Shown here: positions 1 through 10,593 of the stretch, in pieces
How the letters are laid out: each line of letters starts with the position of its first letter
How positions within the stretch are numbered: position 1 is the first letter of the stretch
Assembly: GCA_032433765.1 (NCBI GenBank)
Contig: JAVIAB010000139.1
Span: forward strand, 41,891,130-41,955,129
DNA from: Megaustenia siamemsis
Taxonomy: Eukaryota; Mollusca; Gastropoda; Stylommatophora; Ariophantidae
DNA: 64,000 nucleotides
Reading direction: 5' to 3'
Program-made: the position numbers and the translations under genes
Notes under the pieces: model-generated
Told to the model about the DNA's origin: nothing
The model's input: the letters and a program-made list of their open reading frames with translations, nothing else
Database searches by the model: none

Positions 1-142
1 TATCAACCATCACAGAACTGGAGTCGTCAGTCGCTGGACACTGCGGGACTTACTAAGGTGGTGATCTGAGCACCTATTAACATGTTCGGAATGCAATGAC
101 GATGACCCTCAAATAACTCAATATGAACAAAACTTTATATTT

Positions 143-262
143 ATATAGGCTGGTGAACCCCAGTGACTTGTCGGTTCGAAAAAAATCCATCTCCTCTGGG
201 AAATGAACCTTGACTCTGATCTGGAAACTAGCACACTAACCACTCATCCACCGAGACTCCCT
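143..262 (-). mobile_element. SINE-C, tRNA-like head (partial)
   Basis: Read on the minus strand, this starts GGGAGTCTCGGTGGATGAGTGG and continues into a box B-like AAGGTTCATTTCCC, then into a segment mentioning 'cgaccgacaag...ggggttcacc' that recurs at 41,740 and 46,285. It therefore looks like the head of a tRNA-derived SINE whose body is shared with those copies. Pol III internal promoter boxes are inferred from tRNA-like spacing. The 3' part is missing or diverged. Confidence 0.55.
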
Positions 263-559
263 TCCACTTTTATTTATTTCTACCAGTACTTTCAAAACAA
301 ATCGTCGTCGCCCATAGCGTTAACGAGATCCCCACTGTTCTTATCTACTATCTAGCCGCCCGTGCGCTGCCGGGGCCCGAAAGGGGAGTAAAGAATAGTG
401 GCGCTGTACCCTTCCAGGCATGTTCGAAAGAGGTGAGAAAGGAGGGTTGGGCATGGGACTGGCTATTCCATACTGTAAAAAAATAAGCCGAACAAACTTC
501 ACAAACGTGGACAAGTCGAGAGTCCGGGTTGCTGACTCACCCTTTGTCTACCAGGAAAT
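263..559. other. No gene seen; possible LINE 5' UTR
   Basis: No coding similarity is recognised. The GC-richer part from about 350 leads directly into the endonuclease start of the LINE at 560, so it may be that element's 5' UTR. This is inferred from adjacency only. Confidence 0.3.
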
Positions 560-985
560 CTTCCAGAATTGGCACCTGGAATGTACGTACAACAGAGAAA
601 AGCTGCACAGGTTGCAGCAGAAATGAGAAATTACAAAATAGATATTCTGGGAATGTGTGAAACAAGATGGCTAGGAACGGAAAGAAATATACCAGTCAAA
701 TACCAGTGTATAAAGAGATACAGACGATGGCGCTGGATAGGACACACACTGCGGAAGCCAACTGAGAGTATTACACAACATGACCTTTTTTGGAATCTCC
801 AGGGGAAAAGACAAAGAGGAAGACCAAGGAATTCTTGGAGAAGACAGATAGAAGCAGAGATGAAGATGATGGAGAAGTCATGAAAGGATCTTAAAAGAAT
901 GGCAAAAAACAGAACGACGTGGAAAGTGTTTGTTGAAGACCTATGCTCCACTGGGAACTAAAAAGGTAGAAGAAGAAGAAGACTT
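560..985 (+). pseudogene. LINE-R, internally deleted: EN start fused to C-terminal tail
   Basis: Translation around 564 gives RIGTWNVRT, the typical start of a LINE apurinic-like endonuclease domain. A frame change follows and then VAAEMRNYKIDILGMCETRW, still endonuclease. After roughly 30 residues it passes straight to the C-terminal segment RRWRWIGHTLRKP...KRQRGRPR, which normally lies about 800 or more residues later, after the reverse transcriptase. Thus most of EN, all of RT and the linker are missing. The tail ends in a GAA-rich run (about 968-985). Copies of the same C-terminal segment lie at 22,715-23,065 and 41,175-41,578. It cannot encode an active enzyme; it could be a chance deletion or a non-autonomous derivative. 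Confidence 0.75.
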
Positions 986-1271
986 TCAATTGAAATCACC
1001 ATTTTCTTAGTTCTTTCGTTCGAATTTTTTTTTTAACCTTAAATTGTGTTAGGCAGATAAAGGAATAGGGAAAGAGAACAAAATAAAACGATTCCGACCA
1101 CAGGCCTTCATCAACAACAGGACAACAAATAAACTGGGTAAACTCTTCACTTAACAAGCAAAATAACGAGAAAGAAGGTCGAGAAGTGGCAGAAGTTGTC
1201 AGGACCTAAGATTATCCTGGTTACTAACAATACGCATGGGACAGGTCGGATATCAGTTGCCAAAAGGGACA

Positions 1272-1332
1272 GAAAGGTGAAGGTAAAGTACGAGACTTTA
1301 ATCGGCGTTTCAGGATGCGAGTTTTCACCATT
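1272..1332 (-). mobile_element. SINE-B 3' fragment
   Basis: The stretch 'ggtaaagtacgagact..aatcggcg' matches the 3' end, as read on plus, of the two longer SINE-B copies at 21,718 and 63,555. It is truncated where SINE-A begins, suggesting SINE-A inserted into it. Confidence 0.5.
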
Positions 1333-1592
1333 GGGAGCCGCGATAGCTCAGTTGTTAGTGAACTGGACTACAAAGGACAAGAGATAGGGTTTGATCTCAA
1401 CCAACGGCTTCCAGGTTCACCCAGCTTTTAATGGGTACCGGATTTTTTTCTGTGGAAATAAAGCGGCACGGGCGTAATACCGACCACATTACCCCAAAAA
1501 TCTTGTGCCAAGGGTCTGTAAAATTTATGGTCACTAACACCATATTGCCTATACGCCACTTGGCGTGACGGGGGTACTTTACTTTACTTTTT
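1333..1592 (+). mobile_element. SINE-A (tRNA-derived), full length
   Basis: Starts GGGAGCCGCGATAGCTCAG, with box A-like TAGCTCAGTTG and box B-like GGGTTTGATCTC at tRNA spacing. The tRNA-unrelated body runs through 'aatgggtaccgga' and 'gcggcacgggcgtaatacc' to the tail 'cgccacttggcgtgacgggg..tactttac'. About 260 bp, the usual size in this window. Transcription by pol III and mobilisation in trans by a LINE are known for tRNA-derived SINEs; the partner LINE is not identified here. Confidence 0.9.
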
Positions 1593-1614
1593 ATGTGCAT
1601 CTGGTCCACTTGCC

Positions 1615-2520
1615 TCGGTCTTCTACAAACCTACTGACTCCCATTGTTCTTTTCCCGCTACGACTCTTCTCATCCAACATCTTGCAAGAACTCTATTCCC
1701 TATTCACAATTACTCAGGCATCGTCGCCTTTGCCAGGATAATGAAGATTTCCTACATCAAGCCCACCTGATGCTCGACTTCTTTCACCGACGTCTCTATC
1801 CCGAATCGGCTCTTCTACCTGTTCTCCAACGAGTTATCCGCACTTCACGTCAGACTGCCCGTGTCCCCTCTATCCGTCCATCTCTGACAGGGTAGTGCTC
1901 GTCCTCACCTATCACTCTCACCACTAGGTGGTGACCAGAATCATTCACAGCTACCTCCCCTTTTCTCTCCTCCGACTCCACTACCCTTCTTCTCTTCCCT
2001 GACCCTCTATTAGTTCCATTTAAGCTTGATCGCAACCTCCGTCATAAGCTTGTCAGGAGCCGCCTTCCTGCCTCCCTACATAGCCACCAGGGCACTATCC
2101 GTTGTATTCGCCATCAGTGTAATACTTGCAACCATGTCCTCCGGACAGATACGGTTCTCTTCACTAAATCTCCTTTTGAGATCAGAGAATGATTCACTTG
2201 TACATCGCGCAACATTATCTATGTCATAAAATGTAAGCGTTGTAAGATGACTTACATAGGCGAAATAGGACGTGCAATATATTATGCCAGGAACATCTGT
2301 ATGATATCACTTGAGATGGCGGGAGCCCAATAATATCCCACTTCAACTCTAAGGATCATCAGAGTAAGGCGGATGTCCAAGTTACTGTCCTGTTGCCATG
2401 TTCTTCTGACAGCCGCAGCCGATTCACGTTAGAGAATCGTCTGATCGGCCCTATGGGTTACCTTACCCCATGGGACATCAGTGTATTCCTTTCTCACGGG
2501 TAATCTATTACCAATCTTTC
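1615..2520 (+). pseudogene. Penelope-like element: RT C-terminus and GIY-YIG endonuclease remnant
   Basis: Near 1,690-1,760 the translation contains NSIPYSQLLRHRRLC followed by a DNEDF segment, characteristic of the end of Penelope-like reverse transcriptases. In other frames CNTCNH (about 2,118) and CKRCKMTYIGEIGR (about 2,232-2,273) correspond to the linker cysteines and the GIY-YIG start. AHFNSKDHQ-like and RFTLENRLIG segments follow to about 2,480. In the family, RT and this endonuclease act in target-primed retrotransposition. At least two frame changes and internal stops (for example TGA in the linker, near 2,189) make it a pseudogene. The N-terminal half of RT is absent. Confidence 0.75.
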
Positions 2521-3203
2521 TCCACCTCTTCCTTTCCCTTTACTTCTTTCATTCCCATTTCCCTTCCGATTCCTCCCTCTCCTCTTCTTTCTTCCCTCCC
2601 CTGATGCTGTTTTTGGCCCATTACACCCTGACGTGATCTCCCTAGGTGATACTCAGGTTCTATATTAGATATATGTCAGTACCTTGGCACTCTTCCGCAG
2701 GAATCAGTATCCCTAATTACAAACTTATTTCAATAATTATAGCAACACTGCTGCTATTGTTTGCCTGTTCACTACTTATATTTACTATCCTCATCAATAC
2801 CTAATCTACCACTTTATATTCCAGTTCTATCTTTCTCTCCCTTTTATTCCTTTTTATTCCATTTCCACATATCTGTTTTTATACTACTCAGGACTGACAC
2901 CACCATCTTGTACACCAGTCCTTCATAACCCCATATTATGTCTCATTTATCCCCTTGTTTCCATAGTCATGTCTGGCTCTGTTTGCTCATTTTCACTCCA
3001 CAGTACACACCTCTCTATCTCCTGCGTCATTCTTGACTGCCTCTCACACTTCATTCTTTCACCTTCTAATCTCATCCGATTTCTCGACTAATCACGTGAC
3101 TGATTTTTCCCGCTCTGTCTCTCCCCCTCTCACGTTTCATCCCATTTGACTCACAATCATCTATCTACTCGCCTGGAGCTTTTGGGTCTCACCTCAGTTA
3201 ACA
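2521..3203. other. Pyrimidine-rich stretch, no gene
   Basis: C/T-rich sequence directly downstream of the Penelope-like endonuclease with no coding similarity. It could be the element's 3' untranslated part, continuing after the LINE insertion at 3,204-3,960. Confidence 0.4.
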
Positions 3204-3950
3204 TCATCATCTGCCATACCGGTTGACGTAGACGATCATGTCCTTCCACAATTTGCTATCGACAGTGCATCGTATCAGTTTTGTTGTTGACCGTTTTCCA
3301 TGCCATGACACCAATCTATCCAGTACTTTCTCTCGTTGTCGTCCGCGATCTATATCCCCCTGTATTTTGCCAGTTCTAACCAAGTATTCCATCTTTCCTC
3401 TTCTCGTGATGTGCCTGAAAAATGTTGATTGTTTCTTTCTGATGTATTTTATGAGATCCCTTTTTTGTGTTGGCCTCTTTGAGAATTTCCTCGTTGTACT
3501 TTTTTAGCTGTCCAGGGAACTTTCAACATTTTTCTGAGAAATCTCATCTCTGTGGCCGCTGATCGTCTTTTGATTTGACTGTTTACTGTCCATGATTCGC
3601 ATCTATAGGTTAGAATTGGCTCTATATAGCACCGATGAACTCTCTTTCAGACTTCTATTGACTTAGATTTGTTGCATAAGGCGTTTTTCATTTTCTGAAA
3701 TGCTATTTTGGCCTGAGCTATTCTGCTTTTAATTTATGTGGTGCATCTTCCAACTAATGTTAATATTGTGCCAAAGTATTTGAAGCGTTACACTTATTTC
3801 AGATTTATCCTGTTTATTTTTATGTTGCATAATTTTGATAATTGTTTCTTCGATATGACCATTACTTCTGTTTTTCTTACCTCAGTTATATCTCGGTTTA
3901 ATTTTATATATTTTAATTTGCTAATTCCTATAAATTATCCATTTGTATCC
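3204..3950 (-). pseudogene. LINE-Y 3' end (5'-truncated, decayed)
   Basis: Minus-strand translation of 3,392-3,207 ends MEYLVRTGKIQGDIDRGRQR then LDRLVSWHGKRS and WKDMIVYVNRYGR with a stop, the typical basic C-terminus of RTE-like/clade-related LINEs. The element ends in a (TGATGA)-type tail at 3,204-3,212. Upstream sequence (to about 3,950) shows more of the C-terminal region with many stops. A second copy with about the same span lies at 7,797-8,480. Confidence 0.75.
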
Positions 3951-3959
3951 TCTGATATG

Positions 3960-4182
3960 TAGCACATTTCCCTTTCGTTCTATCATTTCATCTCTTGTTC
4001 CTCTTTTTATCCCTATTTTTTTTCTCCTTGGTTTGACTCCTCCGCTCATTCTAGATGTAGTAGAATTTATATTTATTTCTTTGTCCGTTAGTGTTGTTCA
4101 CGTTTTATGAAGAAAGCCGCATGTAAGCCGAAATGTCAGTACTTTATTGTGTTGGTTTTTTCTTTGTAAAGCTGTTACCATA
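3960..4182 (+). mobile_element. Penelope-type repeat end with degenerate hammerhead-like motif
   Basis: At 4,104-4,136 'tatgaagaaagccgcatgtaagccgaaatgtc' aligns with the better motif at 5,240-5,265 (CTGATGA...GAAAC). It is followed, as at the other copies, by a 'gtaaagctgttaccatac' segment. It probably continues the Penelope-like element at 1,615-3,203 across the inserted LINE. The motif is degenerate here. Confidence 0.4.
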
Positions 4183-4310
4183 CACGGGCGTAACAACGAC
4201 CACATTACCCCGAAAAACATGTGCTGAAGGTATGTAAAATGTATGGTCACTAACACAATATTCCCTATACGCCACTTGGCGTGACGGGGCTCTTTACTAC
4301 TTTTACTGTT
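4183..4310 (+). mobile_element. SINE-A 3' half (5'-truncated)
   Basis: Contains 'acgggcgtaacaacgaccacattacccc' (broken by mismatches), 'ggtcactaacac' and 'cgccacttggcgtgacgggg', the 3' half of SINE-A. The tRNA-like head is missing. Confidence 0.85.
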
Positions 4311-5009
4311 ACCATACCTTGTAGGAGTGTACGTTACACCCCAGTATATGCTCCTGCTACCAGCTTTACCGCAGCTCTGCAATTATTTTCCTTTTCCCCT
4401 TCTCAGTTGACCTTTTTGCAGGTTTGGAAGGTGATGAAGATAAAACAGAAGAAAAATTGTCCCAGCTAAGCGAGTGCGCGCACGCACATACACACACACA
4501 TGATGAAACAAATGTTCATGAGATTTCCCCGTTTTTGCCAATGTTGAATAAATAGAGCGCAAGTATCGCAGCTGTGTCGTAAGCTGCTGACATAAAGCGT
4601 CAACACTCACCTAAAGAATAGACACTAAAAAAAGGAAGATCATCTATATAGCATTACATTGTATTTCGCAGCTTGCGGGACAGCGCACAGGTTTTCAGCT
4701 CGTATTAATCCTAGACTGTTTTCCTAGACTTATGAATGTATCACACTCATACGCATAGTTTCTTTTTGGTTGCTCCTTCCCTTTTGCATAGCCTTCTCTA
4801 CTACACATATTTGGGTTCTTTGGTCTACTTACTATGCCATGCTTTTTATAGTTCTTCTCCTCTAGTCCCTTATGAGACACTTCGGTTTTCTCCTCTATAA
4901 CTTTTTTTCTGTGCTCCTTACCCCTCATTTATTTTTATTGTACCCCACTCTCAGACATCTCACTCTTAGCGTCTTTTTACACCTGTCGGTCCACTATTCG
5001 ATTCTTTTG
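4311..5009. other. No gene seen
   Basis: AT- and T-rich sequence with a short CA run at about 4,485-4,500. Short ORFs on either strand show no recognisable domain. Confidence 0.5.
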
Positions 5010-5325
5010 TCCTTTGTGTTTGCACACTGACCCGTGTGTTAACTCCTCTGGTTCTGTGTACATTTACGCACTTTTTTGCACGATTTTCGATGTTCACGAC
5101 AGCCGCACTTGGTTGCGATTTTATTTTGGATTTTACAGGATAGTTTTATTTATTTTTGTTGTTTTCTTTAACACATTTCGATTGTTTTTGTTTTGGTTGT
5201 TTCGTTATCAGTTTTGTGTGTGTGTTTTTTTGCTTGTTCCTGATGAAGGCCTATTGAGCCGAAACGTTGTTTAGTCTGTGTCGTCCACTTGTCACGTAAA
5301 GCTTCTTACATACCATTTTTTTATT
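5010..5325 (+). mobile_element. Penelope-type repeat end with hammerhead-like core
   Basis: The stretch at 5,240-5,265 reads CTGATGAAGGCC...GAGCCGAAAC, with a GGC/GCC stem between the conserved CUGAUGA and GAAAC blocks. About 45 bases later comes 'cacgtaaagcttcttacataccatt', shared with copies at 16,170 and 47,105 (minus) and, more weakly, 4,104, 20,526 and 55,161. Penelope-like elements are known to carry hammerhead ribozymes. One extra A between the core and the stem is a caveat, so ribozyme activity is unproven. Confidence 0.45.
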
Positions 5326-5892
5326 TTTTTATTTTTCCTAGACTTACGTTGTCAATGAACTTCATACAAGGCAGCAGCTGTTCGTACTCAAAACTGATTC
5401 TCCTATGAAAAAGAACGTATGATATATAGCCTTTCCTTCATCTGTTTACTCCAGCTTTTTCTCTCTTAGGTCCCCAGGTTTAACTTGTTCCTCGCGCGTG
5501 GATGTTTTTAATCTGTTTTTTTTTTTTTAATCACTTGTAAAAAGTAGTCAGGTGATATATTCTGTTGTGTGGTAGAAAAGGTGGGGGATGGTTTGTAATT
5601 TAAAATGTCGCTGTTTCAGACCACAACATATGGAATTGAGGGGGCCAGTTCCTTTCCCCACTGTTACTTTTTCTCGAAATATACGTGAGCCGATGACGCA
5701 TTTTTTCATGTGGGTTAACAGGAGAGCGTCAAACAGTGTTTGAACTCTCGTTCACGAGCCAGCTCGTATTGCCAAGCTAGTGTGTTATGTATGTAGTGAC
5801 GCTCCAAAACTCTAATTGTACTTCCCGAAATTCAAATTTATTATTCACTGCTTTACATTTTTCTTTGCATATTTCATGTTTTTTCTCTGAAT

Positions 5893-5896
<4 letters not shown>
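5326..5896. other. No gene seen
   Basis: AT-rich intergenic-type sequence without recognisable domains or repeats. Confidence 0.5.
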
Positions 5897-5970
<74 letters not shown>

Positions 5971-5976
5971 TGTGTG
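5897..5976 (+). repeat. (GT)n/(GCGT)n microsatellite
   Basis: A GT run passes into a GCGT run. Apparent Val/Cys or Ala/Cys/Val/Arg reading frames through it are by-products of the repeat. Confidence 0.97.
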
Positions 5977-6057
5977 GGCCATCATTATATCCTCTTCAAG
6001 CAATGCATTTTTTCATTTGTTTTCTATCGTAAGAATTTCTTCCTCTTAAGTATCCCT

Positions 6058-6123
6058 TTCTCTCTCTCTCTTACTCTCTCTCTCTCTCTCTCTCTCTCTT
6101 ACTCTCTCTTTCTCTCCCTCTCT
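6058..6123 (+). repeat. (CT)n microsatellite
   Basis: Imperfect CT run interrupted by 'ttact' and 'ccct'. Confidence 0.95.
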
Positions 6124-7340
6124 AACCCATTGATTGTTTAATTACATATATTTTCTGCGTTTATCCCTTGATGATCACTTACTGTATTTTTCACCCTTCT
6201 CTTCTGTTTTCAAACACCTATAATCAGTGATGTACACCATCATACGATCCCATCAAACGAAAAAATAACAATATACCAGGCCTCTATGACTCTGCCGTGG
6301 AATGGATGTTATGTTCCTCAAGTTATGTTATGTTACAATAATTAAATCAGATTAATCACTTGGAAATTAAGAATGGGCAGTCAGTCGTTGCGAAGTTTTA
6401 AAATATTTTGTTAGTTAAAACATTTTTTTTACAAAACAATATAAGAAAATCGAAGTACAGTATCAATAATAAATATAGGGGACAGCACTTAATTGCAGGA
6501 ACATCGCTACTTTTATATTAATGTTGTCAGCTCCTATAACATTAGAATGTAAACTGGCGGTAATTCTAGTTTTAAGTTGCTTATAAAATATGCGCATCAC
6601 ACTACACTTAATTCTTAAATGTTTACTAGAATGCGCTCACAATCGCTTCGGATGAAAAAAAAAACACCTGCCAATAATAATCCTACTTAGATTTATTATC
6701 TCTTTTTTCTAATTTCCATATTCATCTATTTTTCCTACTTCATTTTGCTCTTATTTTTAACGATCTATTTCCTTTTCAATTATCACATTTCCTAGCTCTG
6801 TATTATTATTATTATTATCTCTTTGAATTACTCCATTTCTTCCCCTGTTCAGAATTTCTACTCGTGGTTATTTTTTTCCTTCATCTTCATTTTACCACAA
6901 AATGAAACAGACTGATAATCATTCACTGAATCCCCTTACATTTTGATCCATGCGTGCTCCTCTTTCATCTCTTATACGTATATATAGCCTTCATTATTAA
7001 TTCCGTCCGCAAGTTCCGTGTAACTACAAGAATCTGATGGTCTGTAATGGGATGCGTTTATCGAAATCTCCATTCCTGTGATGGAGAAATTTGTAAATAG
7101 ACAGAACATGAAAACCGAAAATAGGGACGGGTGAATGAGTAATGGATTTTGAGTTTAAAGCAGTCTGGCAGACGGGTATGCTTGTTTTAAAAATAATATT
7201 ATAGACAAGGATGTAGGGAAAATCCCACTCCAAAAGAGGCTTCAGAAGTTTGGGGAAGTGAAGAGGGAAGGGAAGAGTGGCGTGATATTTATGGGCTCTC
7301 AGGGTAAGAAAAGTGTTGTGGGGACCCAACGCCCGGGGCA
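6124..7340. other. No gene seen
   Basis: AT-rich. Short ORFs on both strands lack recognisable domains. A small ATT run occurs at about 6,804-6,818. Confidence 0.5.
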
Positions 7341-7350
7341 GGGCAATTGT

Positions 7351-7601
7351 AAAGTAAAGAGCCCCGTCACACCAAGTGCCGTATAGGGAATATGGTGTTA
7401 GTGGCCATCATTTTTATAGACCTTCAGCACATTATTTATGGGTATCGGTGTTACGTCCGTGCCGCTTTACTTTCCCAGCAAAAAATCCGGCACCTATTTA
7501 AGGCTGGGTGAACCCAGAAACCGTTGATCAGGATCGAACCCGACCTCTTCTCGTTTGTAGTCCAATTTACTCACTAACCACTGAGCTATCGCGGCTGCCA
7601 A
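7351..7601 (-). mobile_element. SINE-A, full length with 9-bp TSD
   Basis: Minus-strand copy: tail 'gagccccgtcacaccaag' at the left, tRNA-like head ending 'gagctatcgcggctgcc' at the right, with box B complement 'ggatcgaaccc'. It is flanked by the direct repeat ggcaattgt (7,342-7,350 and 7,602-7,610), the expected target-site duplication of retrotransposition. Confidence 0.92.
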
Positions 7602-7624
7602 GGCAATTGTGGTGCCCCTAAAAA

Positions 7625-7757
7625 AATGTAAAGTGCCCCCGTCACGCCAAGTGGCGTATAGTGAATATAGTGTTAGTGACCATACATTTTACAGACCTTC
7701 AGCACATGATTTTTGGGATAATGTGGTCGGTATTACGCCCGTGCCGCTTTACTTACT
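7625..7757 (-). mobile_element. SINE-A, 5'-truncated
   Basis: Minus-strand copy carrying the tail 'cccccgtcacgccaagtggc' and body as far as 'cccgtgccgctttactt'; the tRNA-like head is absent. It follows the previous SINE-A by about 25 bases, in the same orientation. Confidence 0.9.
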
Positions 7758-7796
7758 CCTAGCATGGTATGGTGGGAACCTTTAATTTCATAGTAT

Positions 7797-8485
7797 TCAT
7801 CATCATATGCCATACCAGTTGACGTTGGCGATCATGTCCTTCCACAATTTGCTATCCACAGTGCATCGTAACAATTCTGTTGTTAACTGTTTTCCATGCC
7901 ATGACACCAATCTATCTAGTATTTTCTCTCTTTGTCGCCCGCGATCTATATCTCCCTGTATTTTGCCAGTTGTTAACAAGTATTCCATCTTTCCTCTTCT
8001 CGTGATGTGCCTAAAAAATGTTAATTGTTTCTTTCTGATGTATTTTATGAGATCCCTTTTTGTGTTGGCCTCTTTGAGAATTTCCTCGTTGGACTGTTTT
8101 AGCTTTCCAGGGAACTTTCAACATTTTTCTGAGAAATCCCATCTCAGTGGCCTTTAATCGTCTTTTCATTTGTTTGTTTACTGTCCATGATTCGCTTCAG
8201 TAAGTCAGAAATGGCTCAATATAGCACTGATGAACTCTCTTTCTGACTTCCAATGACTTAGATTTGTTGCATAAGACGTTTTTCATTTTCTGAAATGCTA
8301 TTTTGGCCTGAGCTATTCTGCTTTTTATTTCTTTGATGTATCTTCCATCTGATGTTATTATTGTGCCCAAGTATTTGACTTGTTTCAGGTTTGTATAGCC
8401 GTCTATTTTTACGTTGTATGGTGGTGGTGGTGATTGTTTCTTCTATATGATGATTACTTCCGTTGTATTCCACAGCATTACTACT
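7797..8485 (-). pseudogene. LINE-Y 3' end, second copy
   Basis: The minus strand ends MEYLLTTGKIQGDIDRGRQR, then LDRLVSWHGKQ and WKDMIANVNWYGI, nearly the same as the copy at 3,204. It ends at a short ATGATGA tail (about 7,797-7,806). The upstream part (to about 8,485) has stops in all frames. 5'-truncated. Confidence 0.75.
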
Positions 8486-8922
8486 TTTTTAGAAAACCTT
8501 TCGCCCCTAAAATATTTCCCGTTGGGGACAGCCGCCTCAGAAGCCATTTGCACTAAACGCCACTGGAGAAAGAAGTGAATAATGGAGTGGGACAGAGTTC
8601 AAAAAGCTTGTACTCTCCAGCTTGCCCATGATAAGCATAATGACATTTCCTCAGTGAATATTGTCACGTGGCGTATCCTATTCATCATTTTTATGTGGAC
8701 TATTTTTTGTTGTCGAAAGTTACAGAACTGCACACCACCACAGCTAATTTCGACAAACTGCATGTATAACTGAATTGAAACGCCTCTACACTACAAGGTT
8801 ACAGTTATGACGTTCTCTCTAAGCTAGGGTAACTGGCTGTTACTTTCTAGGTTTGTGTGTGTGTTTTCCTATATGTATGTTTTATATGCTTGCATGTTCG
8901 TTTGTGTGTGTATATGTTTAAA
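8486..8922. other. No gene seen
   Basis: No recognisable coding or repeat structure. Confidence 0.45.
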
Positions 8923-8924
8923 CA

Positions 8925-9060
8925 TCATCATCATCAAGTATCATGTATGCTGGAGTAGGTGATCCTATCCCTCAACAAATCTTGATTTCGATAGTTATTT
9001 ATCATCTCTGTTGTTGACCTTCTGTCAAGCCATTCTTTAAAGCTATATTTTCTCGTTTTA

Positions 9061-9109
<49 letters not shown>

Positions 9110-9360
9110 TCATCTCTCAGTTTTTCCATTTGTCACAATATATTCCAGCTGTTCCTTTTTCATTACATTCCAAAAAAGTGATCACTGGTTCAATCTAATA
9201 CTGAAAATTAGCCCTCTTTTTGCTTTAGCTCTTTCAGAACGTTTTTATTATTCTTCTTAGCTGTCCATGGTATTCTCAACATTCTTCTGCAAAACCACAA
9301 TTTTAAAGCCTACAGTGATTTTCTTGCATGTTGTCCTATTGTCCATGATTCACATCCTGT
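8925..9360 (-). pseudogene. LINE-Z 3' end with internal CT expansion
   Basis: Begins (on plus) with a CATCATCATCA tail followed by 'ggagtaggtgatc', as in the copy at 15,176. Homology continues to about 9,360. A (CT)n run at 9,064-9,103 sits inside the element where the other copy has an ordinary 'tttttctctttgcttccct'. Coding is destroyed. Confidence 0.7.
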
Positions 9361-9560
9361 GTGTGTGTAGTTATGTGTAATTAAATGTTGAGTAATACCT
9401 ATAAAATAATAAATAGAGTATTATTTGTTTTATAAAAGCATATCCTGTTTTGAAAACAAAAAACCAAGTCCATTGTTTAGAATGCACCAATGAAACGGGT
9501 TACATGCATCAAAGTAAACAACTTGAGAGATAAGATAAATAATGAGGAACTGAAAATAAA

Positions 9561-9822
9561 AAAAATAAAAAAGTAAAGTACCCCCGTCATGACAAGTGGC
9601 GTGTAGGGAATATGGTGTTAGTGACCATACATTTTACAGACCTTTGGCACATGATTTTTGGGGTAATGTGGTCGGTATTACACCCTTGCCGCTTTACTTT
9701 CCCAGAAAAAAATCCGGTACCCATTTAAGGCTGGGTGAACCTGGAAGCCGTTGGTTGGGATCGAACCCTACCTCTTGTCCTTTGTAGTCCAGTTCACTAA
9801 CCACTGAGCTATCCCGGCTCCC
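9561..9822 (-). mobile_element. SINE-A, full length with 14-bp TSD
   Basis: Minus-strand SINE-A with A/T-rich tail, 'cccccgtcatgacaagtggc' near its start and head 'gagctatcccggctccc' at its right. Flanking direct repeats gaactgaaaataaa (9,547-9,560) and gaaatgaaaataaa (9,823-9,836) differ at one base. Confidence 0.92.
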
Positions 9823-9869
9823 GAAATGAAAATAAAGTTAGAAATAATGTATGTCATTAATGACAAAAT

Positions 9870-10090
9870 GGTTTGATCACCTGATAAAACAGACAAATCA
9901 AAATACATCAGAAGGAGCCTTTAATAAAACACCGTGAGAACACCAGACTCAAAGGTCGACCACAAAAAATATGGATTGATGGAAAATAAGAAACATTAGA
10001 AAACATAATAGCAGGAGAAGTCAGGACAAAATTGTAACAACAATCTCCCATCGTCGCTGATAGGCAAATGAGGAAAGTCTGGTCAAATAC
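9870..10090 (+). pseudogene. LINE-W C-terminal fragment
   Basis: Translation gives a WFDHLIRQTNQNTSEGA-like segment, resembling the C-terminal region of clade-related LINE ORF2 proteins ('WFGHLIR'), followed by 'aaaggtcgaccacaaaaaat' (GRPQK-like). Stops are frequent. It is similar in layout to the end of the LINE at 55,900-56,090. Confidence 0.5.
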
Positions 10091-10140
10091 ATTTTTTGGG
10101 GGCTAATTATGTCAAGTATATAAATTATACCACTAAAGGT

Positions 10141-10395
10141 CTGGGAGCCGTGATAGATTAGTGGTTAGTTAACTGGACTACAAAGGTAAAGAGGTCGGGT
10201 TCGATCCTGATCGACGGCTTGCAGGTTCATCCAGCCTTAAATGGGTATTTTTTTTTCTGGGAAGGAAAAGCAGCACGGGCGTAATACCGACGACATTACA
10301 CCAAAAATCATGTGCCGAAAGTCTGTAAAAATTAGAGCCACTAACACCATGTTCCCTATACGCCACTTGGCGTGACGGGGCTCTTTATTTATTTT
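10141..10395 (+). mobile_element. SINE-A, full length with 9-bp TSD
   Basis: Head GGGAGCCGTGATAGATTAG and box B GGTTCGATCCTG, body and tail as in other copies. Flanked by actaaaggt at 10,132-10,140 and 10,396-10,404. Confidence 0.92.
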
Positions 10396-10593
10396 ACTAA
10401 AGGTTTAACTGGTGAAAGACAATTGTGTTTTTTTTAAATTAGAAAATGATCGGAAACCAACCCGTAAAGTTTATTTTCAATTACATTTTTAAAACCCTTG
10501 GTACAGGCAAAATCTAAGTAGACGCGCGCTATATGTCGAGGGTGGGAGGGGTGATTATTACCCCCGTCATTCCTTGAGTTATATGTGAGTTCT

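Noticed and set aside
1333..1410. Functional tRNA gene at SINE heads
   Set aside because: Boxes A and B are present but acceptor and anticodon stems do not pair properly, and the same sequence is attached to the same 3' body in more than ten copies with target duplications.
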